A stretch of DNA of 64,000 nucleotides. Source: GWF2-38-69 sp965228125. Lineage in GTDB: Bacteria; Verrucomicrobiota; Lentisphaeria; Victivallales; GWF2-38-69. Of the stretch, positions 1-9,051 are shown in pieces (within the stretch, counting starts at the first letter, position 1; each line of letters opens with the position of its first letter). Where the stretch lies: assembly GCA_965228125.1 (NCBI GenBank), contig OZ245791.1, positions 496,001-560,000 on the forward strand. The letters are read 5' to 3'. The notes beneath the pieces are model-generated. The model made no database searches. It had not been told where the DNA came from and was given only the letters and a program-made list of their open reading frames with translations. The translations under genes were made by a program, and so were the position numbers.

Positions 1-467
1 TCCTTGCAGGGGCACAGATGTCATTCTACATTGATAATATCGAGCTTCACGAATATGATTATTCTCTTCACAAAATAAGCTTGAAACAGAAAAAACTCCT
101 CTCTCTGATGATAGTAAAGCTGATAGTTGATAACTTCCAAAAAAGCGATATACCTCTAAACGCAAAGACACTGGCATATAAACTCAAACTCCCTTTTAAT
201 CTTACTCAGGAAATTATTGACAATCTAGTCTCAGCTAAACTAATCTCTATCGTTTATAAAAATGACAATACTTTCGCCGGATATCAACCGTCAAGATGCG
301 TTACATCTATCTCGATAAACCATGTCATCTCCAAACTTGAAACACTTAATACCAAAGAAACCCTCCGTTTTAGCCATATGGGGTTCGATAGGATCCAAAC
401 TCATGTCAAACATCTGGAAAACTCTCAAGAGAACTCCGATTCAAATATACTTATAAAGGATATTTGA
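1..467 (+). CDS. YihY/UPF0761 (BrkB-like) membrane protein, C-terminal part only
   Basis: The reading frame is open from the left edge, so the 5' end lies outside the window. The first residues (LAGAQMSFYID) look like the end of the last transmembrane segment of YihY/BrkB-family proteins, which typically read GAQ or GAE at this place. The remaining ~150 residues are soluble. They resemble the winged-helix-like C-terminal extension found in the longer members of the family, with a DNA-binding-like helix pair (PLNAKTLAYKLKLP, then a recognition-like helix) and a YQPSR turn. The family is often misnamed ribonuclease BN; its function is not settled. The Met at base 18 is internal, not a start. 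It converges with the division cluster, 56 bases away. Family assignment is from pattern memory and moderately sure. Confidence 0.6.
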   Translation, partial: LAGAQMSFYIDNIELHEYDYSLHKISLKQKKLLSLMIVKLIVDNFQKSDIPLNAKTLAYKLKLPFNLTQEIIDNLVSAKLISIVYKNDNTFAGYQPSRCVTSISINHVISKLETLNTKETLRFSHMGFDRIQTHVKHLENSQENSDSNILIKDI

Positions 468-523
468 TCTATTGATAGGCAAAAAATATCTGCCTTACAT
501 CGTTCCGTGCTATTTTCCGTGCC

Positions 524-2272
524 TCACTTTGAATCGACAGGTTCAGTAGGAGGAACATCTAGATACTTCAATGCTTTCTCTGCTATTTGGGTAAATGCCG
601 GAGCCGACACTACACCACCATAACTTGCACCCTTTGGTTCATCAATTGACACAAGAAGCACAAATGCTGGATCATCAGCCGGAACGAAGCCAATAAAACT
701 AGCTACATATTGAGAGTGCGAATATTCGCCGTTTACCCATTTTTGCGCAGTGCCTGTCTTGCCGGCAACTTTATACCCGGGGATATTGGCTTTAGTAGCT
801 GTCCCGCCTTCTTCTGTTACAAGTTTCATCATTGTTACTATTTCGTTGGCAGCTTTCTCGCTGAATATTCTTTCCGCATTCTTAATGGGAAAATTATAAA
901 CTGTGTCATTGTCACTACTCTGAATTTTATCCACAATTCTAAGTTTCATTCTTTGTCCATTATTCGCCAGAGCCGTATAAGCACTTACCATCTGTAATGG
1001 TGTTGTCAATATTCCCTGCCCTATTGGAAATCTAGTCGCTGACAACTTGTCCCATTTTTCATATTTCCTCAGGATTCCAGTGGCTTCCGGTTCGAATGGA
1101 AGTCCCGACTCTTCTCCAAATCCGCATTGTACTAATAAATCATATAGTTTTTTCTGCCCCATTGTAAGAGATATTTTTGCAGTTCCTATATTACTTGATT
1201 TCTGTATTATCGAAGAGACATTTAGCATCCCATAAGGATGAGAATCCCTTAGCAATTTCCCTGCATAAAACCATCTGCCTTTTTCACAGTCAAACACCGT
1301 TTCAGGCCTAACCACCCCCAAATCCAAAGCTTTTGCCACAACGAGAGGTTTCATAATCGAACCTGGCTCAAAACCCTCTGTTACTATTTTATTCTGCCAA
1401 TCATTTCCATTAAGATTCGAACGGTCATTGGGGTTAAAACTCGGTCTCTGCCCCATTGCCAATATTGACCCTGTCTTAGGATCTACCATCACTGCATATG
1501 CGCTTTTGGGTTGCCATTTCTCCATCAAAACATCAAGCTGTTCCTCTACGATTGCCTGCAGAGGTTCACTGATGGTAAGATAAATGTCATCGCCTTGTTT
1601 CTTGTCTTCAAACCGATTGTTCCCATAAGCAAGAGGTATCCCGTCTCTGGCTCGCTCATAAACTGTAATATTGGCTCGGTCCGGTGATAGAATACTGTTA
1701 TAGGCTCTCTCAATGCCTGACACTGGCACTACATCTGTTTCATCAGCGTTGATAAAACCCAGCACATTCGAGAGAAGCTGGTCTTTTGGATAATATCTCT
1801 TGGATCCGTCAGAAAAATAAATTCCGTTGATTTTCTTCTTCTTTATCTCATCTTTAAGTATATCAGCATCTTCTAAAGACGCTTCATTCTTTATCACAAC
1901 CTCATGTACTTTCTTTCCATTGTTCTCTTTTCTGCTTAATCTTTCATATATCTTCTTATATGGAATTTTAAGCCTGTAAGAAAAAAGTCTTGATACTCTC
2001 TGAACATCACCCTTGTCTCCTATAAGATTTGGATCAGCTCTAATATCAACACATGGTATATTTCCGACTAAGAGATTACCGTCGCAGTCATATATCTCCC
2101 CTCTTGCCCCCTTATTTTTCTTTATAGATGTGTACTTCTTTTTGGCCTTATCATAAAGCTCTTTGTGTTGGTCTATCTGGAGAAAATATAAATGGACGAC
2201 AAGGTAAATAAATATTGATACTATGAAAACCGTTACACTAATGATCTTAAGTAAGAAACTCTTGCGCCCCAT
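524..2272 (-). CDS. ftsI: Peptidoglycan D,D-transpeptidase, class B penicillin-binding protein (FtsI/PBP3-like)
   Basis: This enzyme cross-links septal peptidoglycan in the periplasm. The 582-residue protein has one N-terminal membrane anchor (about residues 9-30), a dimerisation/pedestal domain (about 55-210) and a transpeptidase domain. The domain carries all three active-site motifs: SIMK at 305-308 with the acylated Ser305, SSN at 359-361, and KTGTAQ at 505-510. There is no PASTA domain, so it is the plain FtsI type rather than the SpoVD/PBP2x type. It is the last gene of mraZ-rsmH-ftsL-ftsI, 24 bases after ftsL. The next usual dcw genes (murE, murF, mraY) do not follow; a convergent gene does, so the cluster is broken here. 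Length and order are normal for FtsI. Confidence 0.93.
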   Translation of the reverse strand: MGRKSFLLKIISVTVFIVSIFIYLVVHLYFLQIDQHKELYDKAKKKYTSIKKNKGARGEIYDCDGNLLVGNIPCVDIRADPNLIGDKGDVQRVSRLFSYRLKIPYKKIYERLSRKENNGKKVHEVVIKNEASLEDADILKDEIKKKKINGIYFSDGSKRYYPKDQLLSNVLGFINADETDVVPVSGIERAYNSILSPDRANITVYERARDGIPLAYGNNRFEDKKQGDDIYLTISEPLQAIVEEQLDVLMEKWQPKSAYAVMVDPKTGSILAMGQRPSFNPNDRSNLNGNDWQNKIVTEGFEPGSIMKPLVVAKALDLGVVRPETVFDCEKGRWFYAGKLLRDSHPYGMLNVSSIIQKSSNIGTAKISLTMGQKKLYDLLVQCGFGEESGLPFEPEATGILRKYEKWDKLSATRFPIGQGILTTPLQMVSAYTALANNGQRMKLRIVDKIQSSDNDTVYNFPIKNAERIFSEKAANEIVTMMKLVTEEGGTATKANIPGYKVAGKTGTAQKWVNGEYSHSQYVASFIGFVPADDPAFVLLVSIDEPKGASYGGVVSAPAFTQIAEKALKYLDVPPTEPVDSK

Positions 2273-2296
2273 AGCATCTCATTATAAGGAATATGA

Positions 2297-2725
2297 TTAA
2301 TCGTTAACAACGCTTTTTGAATTAGCAATTTGGGGAGAATAAACAAATTTTTGACCTTTAACCGATGCACCTTTAAGTTTAAAATCCGAAGGTATCAATT
2401 TAACTATCTGCTCAGGCTCAGCAGGACGAAGTCCAAGGTTATTTCGTGCTATCTTCCCATATATATATTCTTTCCTGCTCTTGATTTCCAGAGAGAGCTT
2501 TAAATTTTGTATTTCTCTGTCTAGCTTGTATATCTCACTCTCATTAATAGTAATCTCTTTCTTCATCCTTTGGCTTTGTCCATCAAAATAAACTGTAGAG
2601 CCGAACACACCGAATGAAAGCATCAATACTACTATCAAATAAACTGATAATTTTATTATCGTGCTCCCTCGCCGGCTCTCTCCCAAATCTCTTTTAAGAG
2701 AGCTTTTTCTGGCCCTTAAATTCAT
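2297..2725 (-). CDS. ftsL: FtsL-like cell division protein
   Basis: This is a small bitopic membrane protein: a basic N-terminus, one transmembrane helix (about residues 26-46), then a heptad-rich segment (about 55-90, EITINESEIYKLDREIQNLK) expected to form the coiled coil with FtsB/DivIC. A short tail contains the common NNLGLRPAEPEQIV element (FtsL/DivIC proteins usually have a similar 'A...lGL..p.p.qi' stretch). FtsL sequences diverge strongly, so the call rests on topology, the tail motif and its position between rsmH and ftsI. A good ribosome site (AGGAG) precedes the ATG. It would bridge early and late divisome components. Confidence 0.82.
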   Translation of the reverse strand: MNLRARKSSLKRDLGESRRGSTIIKLSVYLIVVLMLSFGVFGSTVYFDGQSQRMKKEITINESEIYKLDREIQNLKLSLEIKSRKEYIYGKIARNNLGLRPAEPEQIVKLIPSDFKLKGASVKGQKFVYSPQIANSKSVVND

Positions 2726-2754
2726 AATACAAAACTCCTTATATAACCTTTATT

Positions 2755-3705
2755 CTAAACAATCTTCTCTGCTACTCTAAATTTTGCCGATGAGGACCTT
2801 CTGTTTTTCTTCACCTCTTCAGGCGATGGCTCCAATGGTTTTTTGGTTACAAGCTTCATCTTTGCTTTATGCCCGCATCTGCATATTGGAAACCTTTTAG
2901 AACACAAACAATCAGTCGCCTCTCTTCTCAAAATGTTTTTTACGATTCTATCTTCGAGAGAGTGATAACTTATCACTCCCAATCTGCCGCCTTTTTTAAG
3001 AATTGAAATCGCTCCTTCTACCGCCTTTTCCAGTTCTCCAAGTTCATCGTTTACAGCTATTCTCAAAGCCTGAAAACAGAGAGTTGAAACTGGAGGTCCG
3101 TTCTTTCTCGGACTCTTCACTATCTCCTCGCAAAACTCGCTGAATTCTTCTGTTGACATCCATGGCCGCTCTGCCCTTCTGGCAACCACTGCTCTTGCTA
3201 GTTTCAAAGAACCGGCTATCTCTCCATACTGTCTAAAAATATCTGCCAATTCAGTAATCGATTTTTTATTTAAAAGTTTTGCGGCTGTCAGCTCCTGAGA
3301 AACATCCATTCTCATATCCAACGGCCCATTTTTCCTGAAAGAAAACCCTCTATAATCTTCGTCTATCTGGACTGATGAAACCCCGATGTCCAATAAAACT
3401 GCATCTACTTTTTCCCATCCTATCGAATAGGCAACATCTGCTATCTCGCTGAATCTTGATTTATACACTATTACCTTGTCAGCTACATCACAGAATCTCC
3501 TCTTAGAAGACTCCAATGCCTCAGAATCTCTATCCAAACCCAATACTTCTGCATCATGGTTTTTCTTAATTATTGCATCTGTATGTCCGCCAAAACCAAT
3601 AGTACCATCTACAACTTTTATTTTTCCTTCTGGTGCTATCAAATGTTCCAACACCTCATCAACCATCACTGGCAAATGTTTCAAATTCTCATCAAGTCGA
3701 TCCAT
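2755..3705 (-). CDS. rsmH: 16S rRNA (cytosine(1402)-N(4))-methyltransferase RsmH (MraW)
   Basis: RsmH uses S-adenosylmethionine to methylate N4 of C1402 in 16S rRNA at the ribosomal P site. The 316-residue length is typical. Visible family motifs are HLPVMVDEVLEHL at the N-terminus, the SAM-binding loop VDGTIGFGGHT, DLDIGVSS-type motif (LLDIGVSSVQID), GPLDMRMD, the region ending FQALRIAVNDEL, and the C-terminal ISYHSLEDRIVK. Near the end is a Cys-rich stretch CLCSKRFPICRCGHK, seen in many RsmH proteins. The ATG directly abuts the mraZ stop, with an AGGAAA ribosome site inside mraZ, so translation is probably coupled. Confidence 0.96.
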   Translation of the reverse strand: MDRLDENLKHLPVMVDEVLEHLIAPEGKIKVVDGTIGFGGHTDAIIKKNHDAEVLGLDRDSEALESSKRRFCDVADKVIVYKSRFSEIADVAYSIGWEKVDAVLLDIGVSSVQIDEDYRGFSFRKNGPLDMRMDVSQELTAAKLLNKKSITELADIFRQYGEIAGSLKLARAVVARRAERPWMSTEEFSEFCEEIVKSPRKNGPPVSTLCFQALRIAVNDELGELEKAVEGAISILKKGGRLGVISYHSLEDRIVKNILRREATDCLCSKRFPICRCGHKAKMKLVTKKPLEPSPEEVKKNRRSSSAKFRVAEKIV

Positions 3706-4188
3706 TTATTTTATTTCCTCTATTGATTGAATCACATTAAGTAATTCATCATCAGTGACCTGGAATTTATTCCAATTGGATTTAGACCATATCTGAATTC
3801 GGCTGAATGACCCGGCCAATACAAGTTCATTATCAATTTCACTGCCTCTCTTTATCTCAGCATATTCAAGCAATTGATCTGGAATGTGAATCCTTCCCTG
3901 CTTGTCAGGATTACACTCTTTGGACCTAGCTCCTAGTTTTGCAAGGGTCAAAGATGCTTTAGGATCTGCAATAGAGACCTTTTTGAGCTTATCTGTCATG
4001 TCTTTGAAAACATGATATGGCATCAACTGCAATGCACTGTGCCTACCAGGAAGAACGTAAAACCTATTATCTTCTCCTTTGGAACGCCATTCGCTCGGAA
4101 TCGCAACGCGGCGCTGATTATCTATGGCATGAGTAAACTCACCCACATAGAGCATCTCAGTATTATTATTGCCGCTATTTGCTTCCAT
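3706..4188 (-). CDS. mraZ: MraZ, transcriptional regulator of the division/cell-wall cluster
   Basis: MraZ is a ring-forming DNA-binding protein that usually represses its own dcw promoter. Two SpoVT/AbrB-type half domains are visible, each with the D-x3-R-x3-P signature: HAIDNQRRVAIP near residue 22 and NPDKQGRIHIP near residue 112. I chose the ATG at 4188: it sits five bases after an AAAGGTG ribosome site, whereas an in-frame GTG two codons upstream has poorer spacing. MraZ is the first gene of the cluster and lies 29 bases after a candidate promoter. The clustered repeat boxes that MraZ often binds are not obvious upstream. Confidence 0.94.
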   Translation of the reverse strand: MEANSGNNNTEMLYVGEFTHAIDNQRRVAIPSEWRSKGEDNRFYVLPGRHSALQLMPYHVFKDMTDKLKKVSIADPKASLTLAKLGARSKECNPDKQGRIHIPDQLLEYAEIKRGSEIDNELVLAGSFSRIQIWSKSNWNKFQVTDDELLNVIQSIEEIK

Positions 4189-4216
4189 ATTCACCTTTTA
4201 TAACCTTTTTACAACT

Positions 4217-4245
4217 ATTTTACCCTAAATAAAAAAATAACACAA
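4217..4245 (-). promoter_or_regulatory. Candidate sigma70-type promoter of the mraZ-rsmH-ftsL-ftsI cluster
   Basis: On the minus strand a -35 box TTGTGT (4240-4245) is followed by a 17-base spacer and a -10 box TAAAAT (4217-4222). Transcription would begin about 20 bases before the mraZ ATG. The match is good but the region is AT-rich, so chance matches are possible. Confidence 0.5.
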
Positions 4246-4462
4246 TAGAAATAAAGTTATTTTCTTATTAAATTTTGAAGACTTTAGAGATGGAGTTAGT
4301 ACCAGAAGATGTATATAGGACTAAAAGTGCCAACAGCTCAAAGGCTGTGGGTAGCAATATATTTTGTATATCAACCTCAGAAAAAAGCGAAAAACAACGT
4401 AGGCTGGATGTCTATTGAAATTAAAGATACAAGGATGAAAGTGGGAGAATAAAAAATAGTGA
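4246..4462. other. Intergenic stretch with no recognised feature
   Basis: No frame here is open and protein-like, and I see no strong hairpin. Continuing the upstream Cache protein's frame past its stop does not recover a recognisable output domain, so the stretch does not look like a simple frameshifted tail of that gene. Confidence 0.4.
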
Positions 4463-5536
4463 TCAGGATTTATCTGGAGGCTTTTTAGCAGTAATGTTTT
4501 TCAACATGGACTTTATCGGTGAAACAATTTTCTTAGAAGCTATTTTTAATATAAGCGAAGGCAGGTTGCCGATAGCTCCTATAAGAAATAATGTTAATGT
4601 CAAAGCGCGCAATTTAAAAAGAAGTTCATCTTCCGGGATGACTATTCCTAAAGTGCAGCCTGTTAAAGCAAGCGGCTGATAATAGAGATAACAGTACCTT
4701 TTTTCATTATGAGAGTAATAGCGCTCATAGCCAGTCTTTCCTTGCAGCATCTTTTCGCCAAGTTCTCTCTCTTTCTTATCATAAAATTTATCGGCAAGTG
4801 TAAAAAAACTCTGATGATTCAGATAGTAGGTACTATTCGGGTGAGCAATAAACTTGCCTTCAGGAGAAAGAATAAAAGCGTAACCTGTTTCAAAGATCTT
4901 TATTTTAGAAATAATATCTTCCAGCCAGGAAAGAGATATATCACAAGTAACAACACCACAGAACTTTCTTTCTCCATTGATAGTCTTGTAGAACGGTTGA
5001 GAATAGGTAACCATTACTACATTGCCGCCATCCTTATCAAAGTATGGTTCACTCCATAATGCTTTGTTTAGCTTTTTTGCTTGGCTATACCAATTTTGAT
5101 TGAGATAATCGTATTCAGGCGTTCCCAAATTTGCATATAAAAGTTTATTTTCTGATTCATAATAATAAGGGCAAAAATACTTTAGGTTTTTATTTAGCTT
5201 ATAGGGTTCAAAAGCTATTGCGCTTCCGTATATATTTTTGTTATTCTCTATCAAAGTTCTCAAGAGATCCTTAATTTCTGTTTCGTTAAGATCTATGCAC
5301 TGAAGGATATAAGAAATATTCTCCGGCATCTTTTCAGCAGAGACAAAAATCGTGTTTATCTGCGAGAGGGTGGAAATAGCAAGAGCCCTGGTATTGTCTC
5401 GGATATTATCGAGAATTATTCTTTTCGATACATAGTAGTTATAGCCAAGAAGAATAACGAAAGTAATCAAAGATATCGTAGCAATATACAGGCTTGCTCT
5501 TTTAAAGACTTTATTTTTAATACTTGGTATGCGCAT
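4463..5536 (-). CDS. Membrane sensor with double-Cache domain and partial HAMP, no output domain
   Basis: The 357-residue protein starts with a transmembrane helix (about residues 12-32), then has a roughly 270-residue extracytoplasmic region typical of dCache_1 small-molecule sensors. Typical elements are LNQNWYSQAKKLNKALWSEPYFD, VVMVTYSQPFY, FCGVVTCDISLSWLEDI and GYAFILSPEGKFIAHP. A second helix follows (about 308-330), then a short basic stretch resembling the first helix of HAMP (KKIVSPIKSMLKNI). It stops there. Normally a kinase, chemoreceptor, GGDEF or PP2C/SpoIIE module would follow, so this is a sensor-only protein or a truncated receptor. A strong AGGAGGG ribosome site precedes the ATG, which suggests it is still expressed. 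Confidence 0.78.
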   Translation of the reverse strand: MRIPSIKNKVFKRASLYIATISLITFVILLGYNYYVSKRIILDNIRDNTRALAISTLSQINTIFVSAEKMPENISYILQCIDLNETEIKDLLRTLIENNKNIYGSAIAFEPYKLNKNLKYFCPYYYESENKLLYANLGTPEYDYLNQNWYSQAKKLNKALWSEPYFDKDGGNVVMVTYSQPFYKTINGERKFCGVVTCDISLSWLEDIISKIKIFETGYAFILSPEGKFIAHPNSTYYLNHQSFFTLADKFYDKKERELGEKMLQGKTGYERYYSHNEKRYCYLYYQPLALTGCTLGIVIPEDELLFKLRALTLTLFLIGAIGNLPSLILKIASKKIVSPIKSMLKNITAKKPPDKS

Positions 5537-5714
5537 GTCTAAACCCTCCTATACCCGGATAATTATATCTGATATCTCATTCTATGTAAGTGTTAAAATG
5601 AAGTACAACTGCTTATAATTAATTTCAAAGAATGGGATACTTTTGACAAAATATAAAATACACATCACGTCTAAGTCCTTCAGAATATTAAAACACTAAC
5701 GTGGGGAGAGCTAA

Positions 5715-7238
5715 ATGAAAAAGAGTTTGCCATTATTGTTGGCTGCTTTGGTACTAGTCGGGATTTCAACTAATAATGCTTTTGGCTGTTTTGCTGTCGT
5801 TGTAGGTAAAAAAATATCTACCGATGGTTCTGTACTTCTAGGACATAATGAGCAAAATTCCGGCGAAAGATTTTTAAATTTCAGAAAAATTCCACGCATG
5901 TCTCATCCTGATGGTTCAGTAATAGTTTTAAAAAACGGTGCCACGATGCCTCAGGTTCCCGTAACTTACGGTTTTCTCTGGTCGCAAAACCCTGGATGTG
6001 TTTCCAGTGATGCGTATATTAATGAGTATGGCGTGGCAATTGTGAGCGATTATTGCCCCGACAGAAATGTTGAGAAGGTTGACGATAGTTCTCAGGACAA
6101 AGAAAAAGTTGACCTTGCATATATGTTCCGCAGGCTCCTTATTGAGCGCGCAAAGACTGCAAGGGAAGCCGTACAGGTGGGCGCAGATCTCATAGCCAAA
6201 TACGGTTATGCTAGTACCAGAACCTTTGTTATAGCCGACCCCAATGAAGCATGGTTGATGTCAGTGACTAACGGCAAACAGTGGGTCGCCGAAAAAGTTC
6301 CAGATGATAAAGTCGTTCTTCTTCCAAATGTGTATATCATAGCTGAAGTAAACCTGAGTGACAAAGATAATTTTATTGGTTCTCCAGACCTTATAGATTA
6401 TGCTGTAAAACAAGGCTGGTATGATCCGAAATCAGGAAAACCTTTCAGATTTGATGAGGCATATTCCCTGCCAAGAGAAAAACTTGTTGACCCCCGCCAA
6501 CGGGTCGCCCAAAGCATAGTCACGGCTCAGAATATAAATCAAACACCTGACAGGCGTTTACCCATGATGGTCACCCCTGCTAAAAAAATGGATATAAAAG
6601 ATGTCCTTACAGTGCTAAGATATAGTAACATAAAACATACTAATCAATGTCCGGCAGAAGTTGTTCAGTCCATTAAAAAACTTTGCCAGACATGCGCTCC
6701 CGAATCAGATCATCAATTTGGAGACATAAGCGCTCCGAATGTTCAGGAAGCAGCAATCTTCCAACTCCGAAATTTCCTGCCGCCCTCTATTGGCTGTGTC
6801 TATTGGAGGGTGACTGGCGAACCTTCTGTTGGCGTTCTTACTCCATGGTATCTCGGGATCATAAAAACCCCTGCTAACTATCACTCCGCCGGAGACCTGA
6901 ACAAAATTCTTACAGAAGAAAACCATTTTTCCCAAACTGAAAATAATTTTAAGCCGCTTATGGATAAAGCATGGTGGATTTTCAAAACTTTACAGGATCT
7001 TGTAGATCAGGATACCAGCGGAACAAAACTTAAAATCGTCCGTGAAATATGGAATAATTTTGAAAAGAAAGAATACAAAAAACAACCCAGAATTGATGGA
7101 AAAGCTCTGGGACTATTCAACAACAAAGGAGAATTTTCTTCAGATCTCTATCTGACATGCTACTGCTTCAAACAGGCTATCAAGGCTGAAGAAATCGCTA
7201 AGAAACTCATAGTCGAATTCAACGATAATGAAATATAA
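5715..7238 (+). CDS. Secreted C69-family dipeptidase (PepD-like)
   Basis: C69 peptidases are Ntn-hydrolases whose catalytic nucleophile is the first Cys of the mature protein. Here a signal peptide (about residues 1-24, ending NNAFG) is followed directly by Cys25 in CFAVVVGKKISTDGSVLLG, the family's characteristic start, so signal cleavage and exposure of the nucleophile would coincide. Further family features are GHNEQN, the Trp/Asn-rich GFLWSQNPG, NEYGVAIVSDYC, and the AWLMSV and RRLLIERAKTAREAV stretches. The 507-residue length is normal. It would hydrolyse dipeptides outside the cytoplasm. A GGGGAGAG ribosome site precedes the ATG. It lies 15 bases before the next gene and probably shares its transcript. 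Peptide scavenging fits with the OppABC proteins further on. Confidence 0.88.
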   Translation: MKKSLPLLLAALVLVGISTNNAFGCFAVVVGKKISTDGSVLLGHNEQNSGERFLNFRKIPRMSHPDGSVIVLKNGATMPQVPVTYGFLWSQNPGCVSSDAYINEYGVAIVSDYCPDRNVEKVDDSSQDKEKVDLAYMFRRLLIERAKTAREAVQVGADLIAKYGYASTRTFVIADPNEAWLMSVTNGKQWVAEKVPDDKVVLLPNVYIIAEVNLSDKDNFIGSPDLIDYAVKQGWYDPKSGKPFRFDEAYSLPREKLVDPRQRVAQSIVTAQNINQTPDRRLPMMVTPAKKMDIKDVLTVLRYSNIKHTNQCPAEVVQSIKKLCQTCAPESDHQFGDISAPNVQEAAIFQLRNFLPPSIGCVYWRVTGEPSVGVLTPWYLGIIKTPANYHSAGDLNKILTEENHFSQTENNFKPLMDKAWWIFKTLQDLVDQDTSGTKLKIVREIWNNFEKKEYKKQPRIDGKALGLFNNKGEFSSDLYLTCYCFKQAIKAEEIAKKLIVEFNDNEI

Positions 7239-7253
7239 TCCCTTATTTAAATT

Positions 7254-8366
7254 GTGGAAACAATAGACAAGCTCAAAATATTATCAGAGAGCTCCCAGTA
7301 TGATCTTGCCTGTGCCTGCGGCACTAATGATTCAGATAGGAGAAAGAGAGGAGAGGACGGAAAATGGATATACCCGGTGACTCTGCCAAACGGAGGCCAT
7401 TCGGTACTTCTGAAAACTCTGATGTCCAACTCATGTGGCAGCGACTGCAGTTACTGCCCGCTCAGGAATTCAAGCAATGTCAGAAGATGTACTCTTTCCC
7501 CTGAGGAAGTTTGTAAAACTTTCATGAACTATTATACATCAGGAAAAGTTTTCGGGTTATTTCTGAGTTCAGGTATAATTGACTCTCCTGACACTGCTAT
7601 GGATAAACTTATCGCGTCTGTTTCCACTCTAAGAAACAAATATTCTTTCAAAGGATATATCCATCTTAAGGTAATCCCGGGAGCATCTGATGAGGCCATA
7701 GAAAAGGCAATGTCGCTCTCAAGTGCCGTATCGTTAAATATAGAAACTCCCGGCAGCAAGTATTTCAATAAGTTGTCAAGATATAAAAACTTTGATAAAG
7801 ATATTTCAAGATCATTGAAATACATGGCTTTTCTGTCGGAACATAAATACAGAAAAGTTAAACTTACTACACAGTTTGTCGTAGGCGCGTCGGATGAACC
7901 TGATTCAGATATTCTGAAATGTTCTTTTGCATTATACAACAAACTTAATTACAACAGGGTGTATTTTTCAGCTTACCAGGATTTATCTAATATAGAGCTC
8001 CCCTTTAGACTGGAAGAGGAAGTACCTGAGAACTGTTACAGAATCATAAGAGAACACAGGCTTTATCAATCTGATTTTCTCATAAGGAAGTACGGTTTTA
8101 AAGAAGAAGATTTTCTTTTCGATGGCAAAGGCAACCTGAGCATAAATGAGGATCCAAAATCTGTATGGGCAGCCAGACATCCGGAATTCTATCCGGTAAA
8201 CATAAACTCAGCTTCTAAAGAGATGTTATTGAGAATTCCCGGCATCGGACCAACTTTAGCGTCCAGAATTATAGGATTAAGAAAAATTCATAAGTTGGCA
8301 GATTTATCAATGATCGGATTAAGAGGCAAATCTGAATTGAGAACCAAACAGTATACAGCTTTTTAA
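7254..8366 (+). CDS. Radical SAM protein with C-terminal helix-hairpin-helix (putative DNA modification/repair)
   Basis: The CGSDCSYC motif (CxxxCxxC) near residues 61-68 would bind the [4Fe-4S] cluster of a radical SAM enzyme. The N-terminus has an extra Cys pair (CACG). The C-terminus carries a helix-hairpin-helix unit (INSASKEMLLRIPGIGPTLA) that usually binds DNA non-specifically. This architecture matches the 'putative DNA modification/repair radical SAM protein' family, normally encoded beside a uracil-DNA-glycosylase-like partner. That partner is not next to it here. The start is GTG at 7254; no better ATG lies upstream, and the N-terminal residues match family expectation. It is 370 residues, somewhat shorter than the ~400 I would expect, mainly at the C-terminus. 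The substrate is unknown. Confidence 0.82.
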   Translation: METIDKLKILSESSQYDLACACGTNDSDRRKRGEDGKWIYPVTLPNGGHSVLLKTLMSNSCGSDCSYCPLRNSSNVRRCTLSPEEVCKTFMNYYTSGKVFGLFLSSGIIDSPDTAMDKLIASVSTLRNKYSFKGYIHLKVIPGASDEAIEKAMSLSSAVSLNIETPGSKYFNKLSRYKNFDKDISRSLKYMAFLSEHKYRKVKLTTQFVVGASDEPDSDILKCSFALYNKLNYNRVYFSAYQDLSNIELPFRLEEEVPENCYRIIREHRLYQSDFLIRKYGFKEEDFLFDGKGNLSINEDPKSVWAARHPEFYPVNINSASKEMLLRIPGIGPTLASRIIGLRKIHKLADLSMIGLRGKSELRTKQYTAF

Positions 8367-8392
8367 AATACCGAAACAAACAGACAAAATAT

Positions 8393-8827
8393 TTAGAACA
8401 GAGTAAGTATTACTCCACCGGTTATAAGAGCTATACCCAGCCAATTCACTAATGAGAGGTGTTCTCCCAGAATGAACACCCCGAAAAGCGCAACTAATAC
8501 TACACTGAGTTTATCCACAGGAGCTACCCTTGCAGCATCTCCAATTTTCAGAGCATAGAAATAGCACAACCATGAAGCTCCGGTTCCCAATCCGGACAGG
8601 AACAGGAAAAACATACATTTTGAGTTTATGCCGGATAACACATTAAACTTGAACTCGCCTGTAAAGAGAAGAATAAATCCCAACACTACAATGACTACTA
8701 AAGTTCTGATAAAAGTAGCAAGGTTTGAGTTTATTTCAGATACTCCTACTTTTGCAAAAATTGCTGTAAGAGCCGCAAAAACGGCTGAAAAAAAAGCCCA
8801 GAATTGCCAACTTGAGAATATTTTCAT
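8393..8827 (-). CDS. Half-size EamA/DMT-family membrane transporter
   Basis: The protein is about 144 residues with roughly five hydrophobic segments and a single EamA domain. The usual C-terminal signature is present (APVDKLSVVLVALFGVFILGE, then NWLGIALITGGVIL). Most EamA proteins carry two such domains; single-domain members work as dimers like EmrE. I start it at the ATG at 8827, preceded by AAAGGGG, rather than at the longer in-frame start at 8881, whose extra 18 residues are polar and not family-like. The substrate cannot be predicted. It is transcribed divergently from hydF and converges with the radical SAM gene. Confidence 0.8.
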   Translation of the reverse strand: MKIFSSWQFWAFFSAVFAALTAIFAKVGVSEINSNLATFIRTLVVIVVLGFILLFTGEFKFNVLSGINSKCMFFLFLSGLGTGASWLCYFYALKIGDAARVAPVDKLSVVLVALFGVFILGEHLSLVNWLGIALITGGVILTLF

Positions 8828-8971
8828 ATGCCCCTTTATCGTTAAAGTTAATTCCCTTTGGGAAAGCATCTGCCTAGGCACTAACCTACCCCAAAAGTAT
8901 AAACGGGCCGAAAGAAAAAGTCATTCTTGCAAAAAGTTTTCTTATATAAGATTACCAAACATGGCTCTTTC

Positions 8972-9000
8972 TTGCATTAATTCAACGCTTATGATATTTT
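8972..9000 (+). promoter_or_regulatory. Candidate promoter for hydF
   Basis: A TTGCAT box (8972-8977), a 17-base spacer and TATTTT (8995-9000) lie about 50 bases before the hydF ATG. This is one of several weak possibilities in the 8828-9048 divergent region. That region also holds the small palindrome TTCCCTTTGGGAA. Confidence 0.33.
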
Positions 9001-9051
9001 TGAAAGCAGTAAATAGAAGACAACTAAAAGAGTTTAACTAAAGGTACTGTG

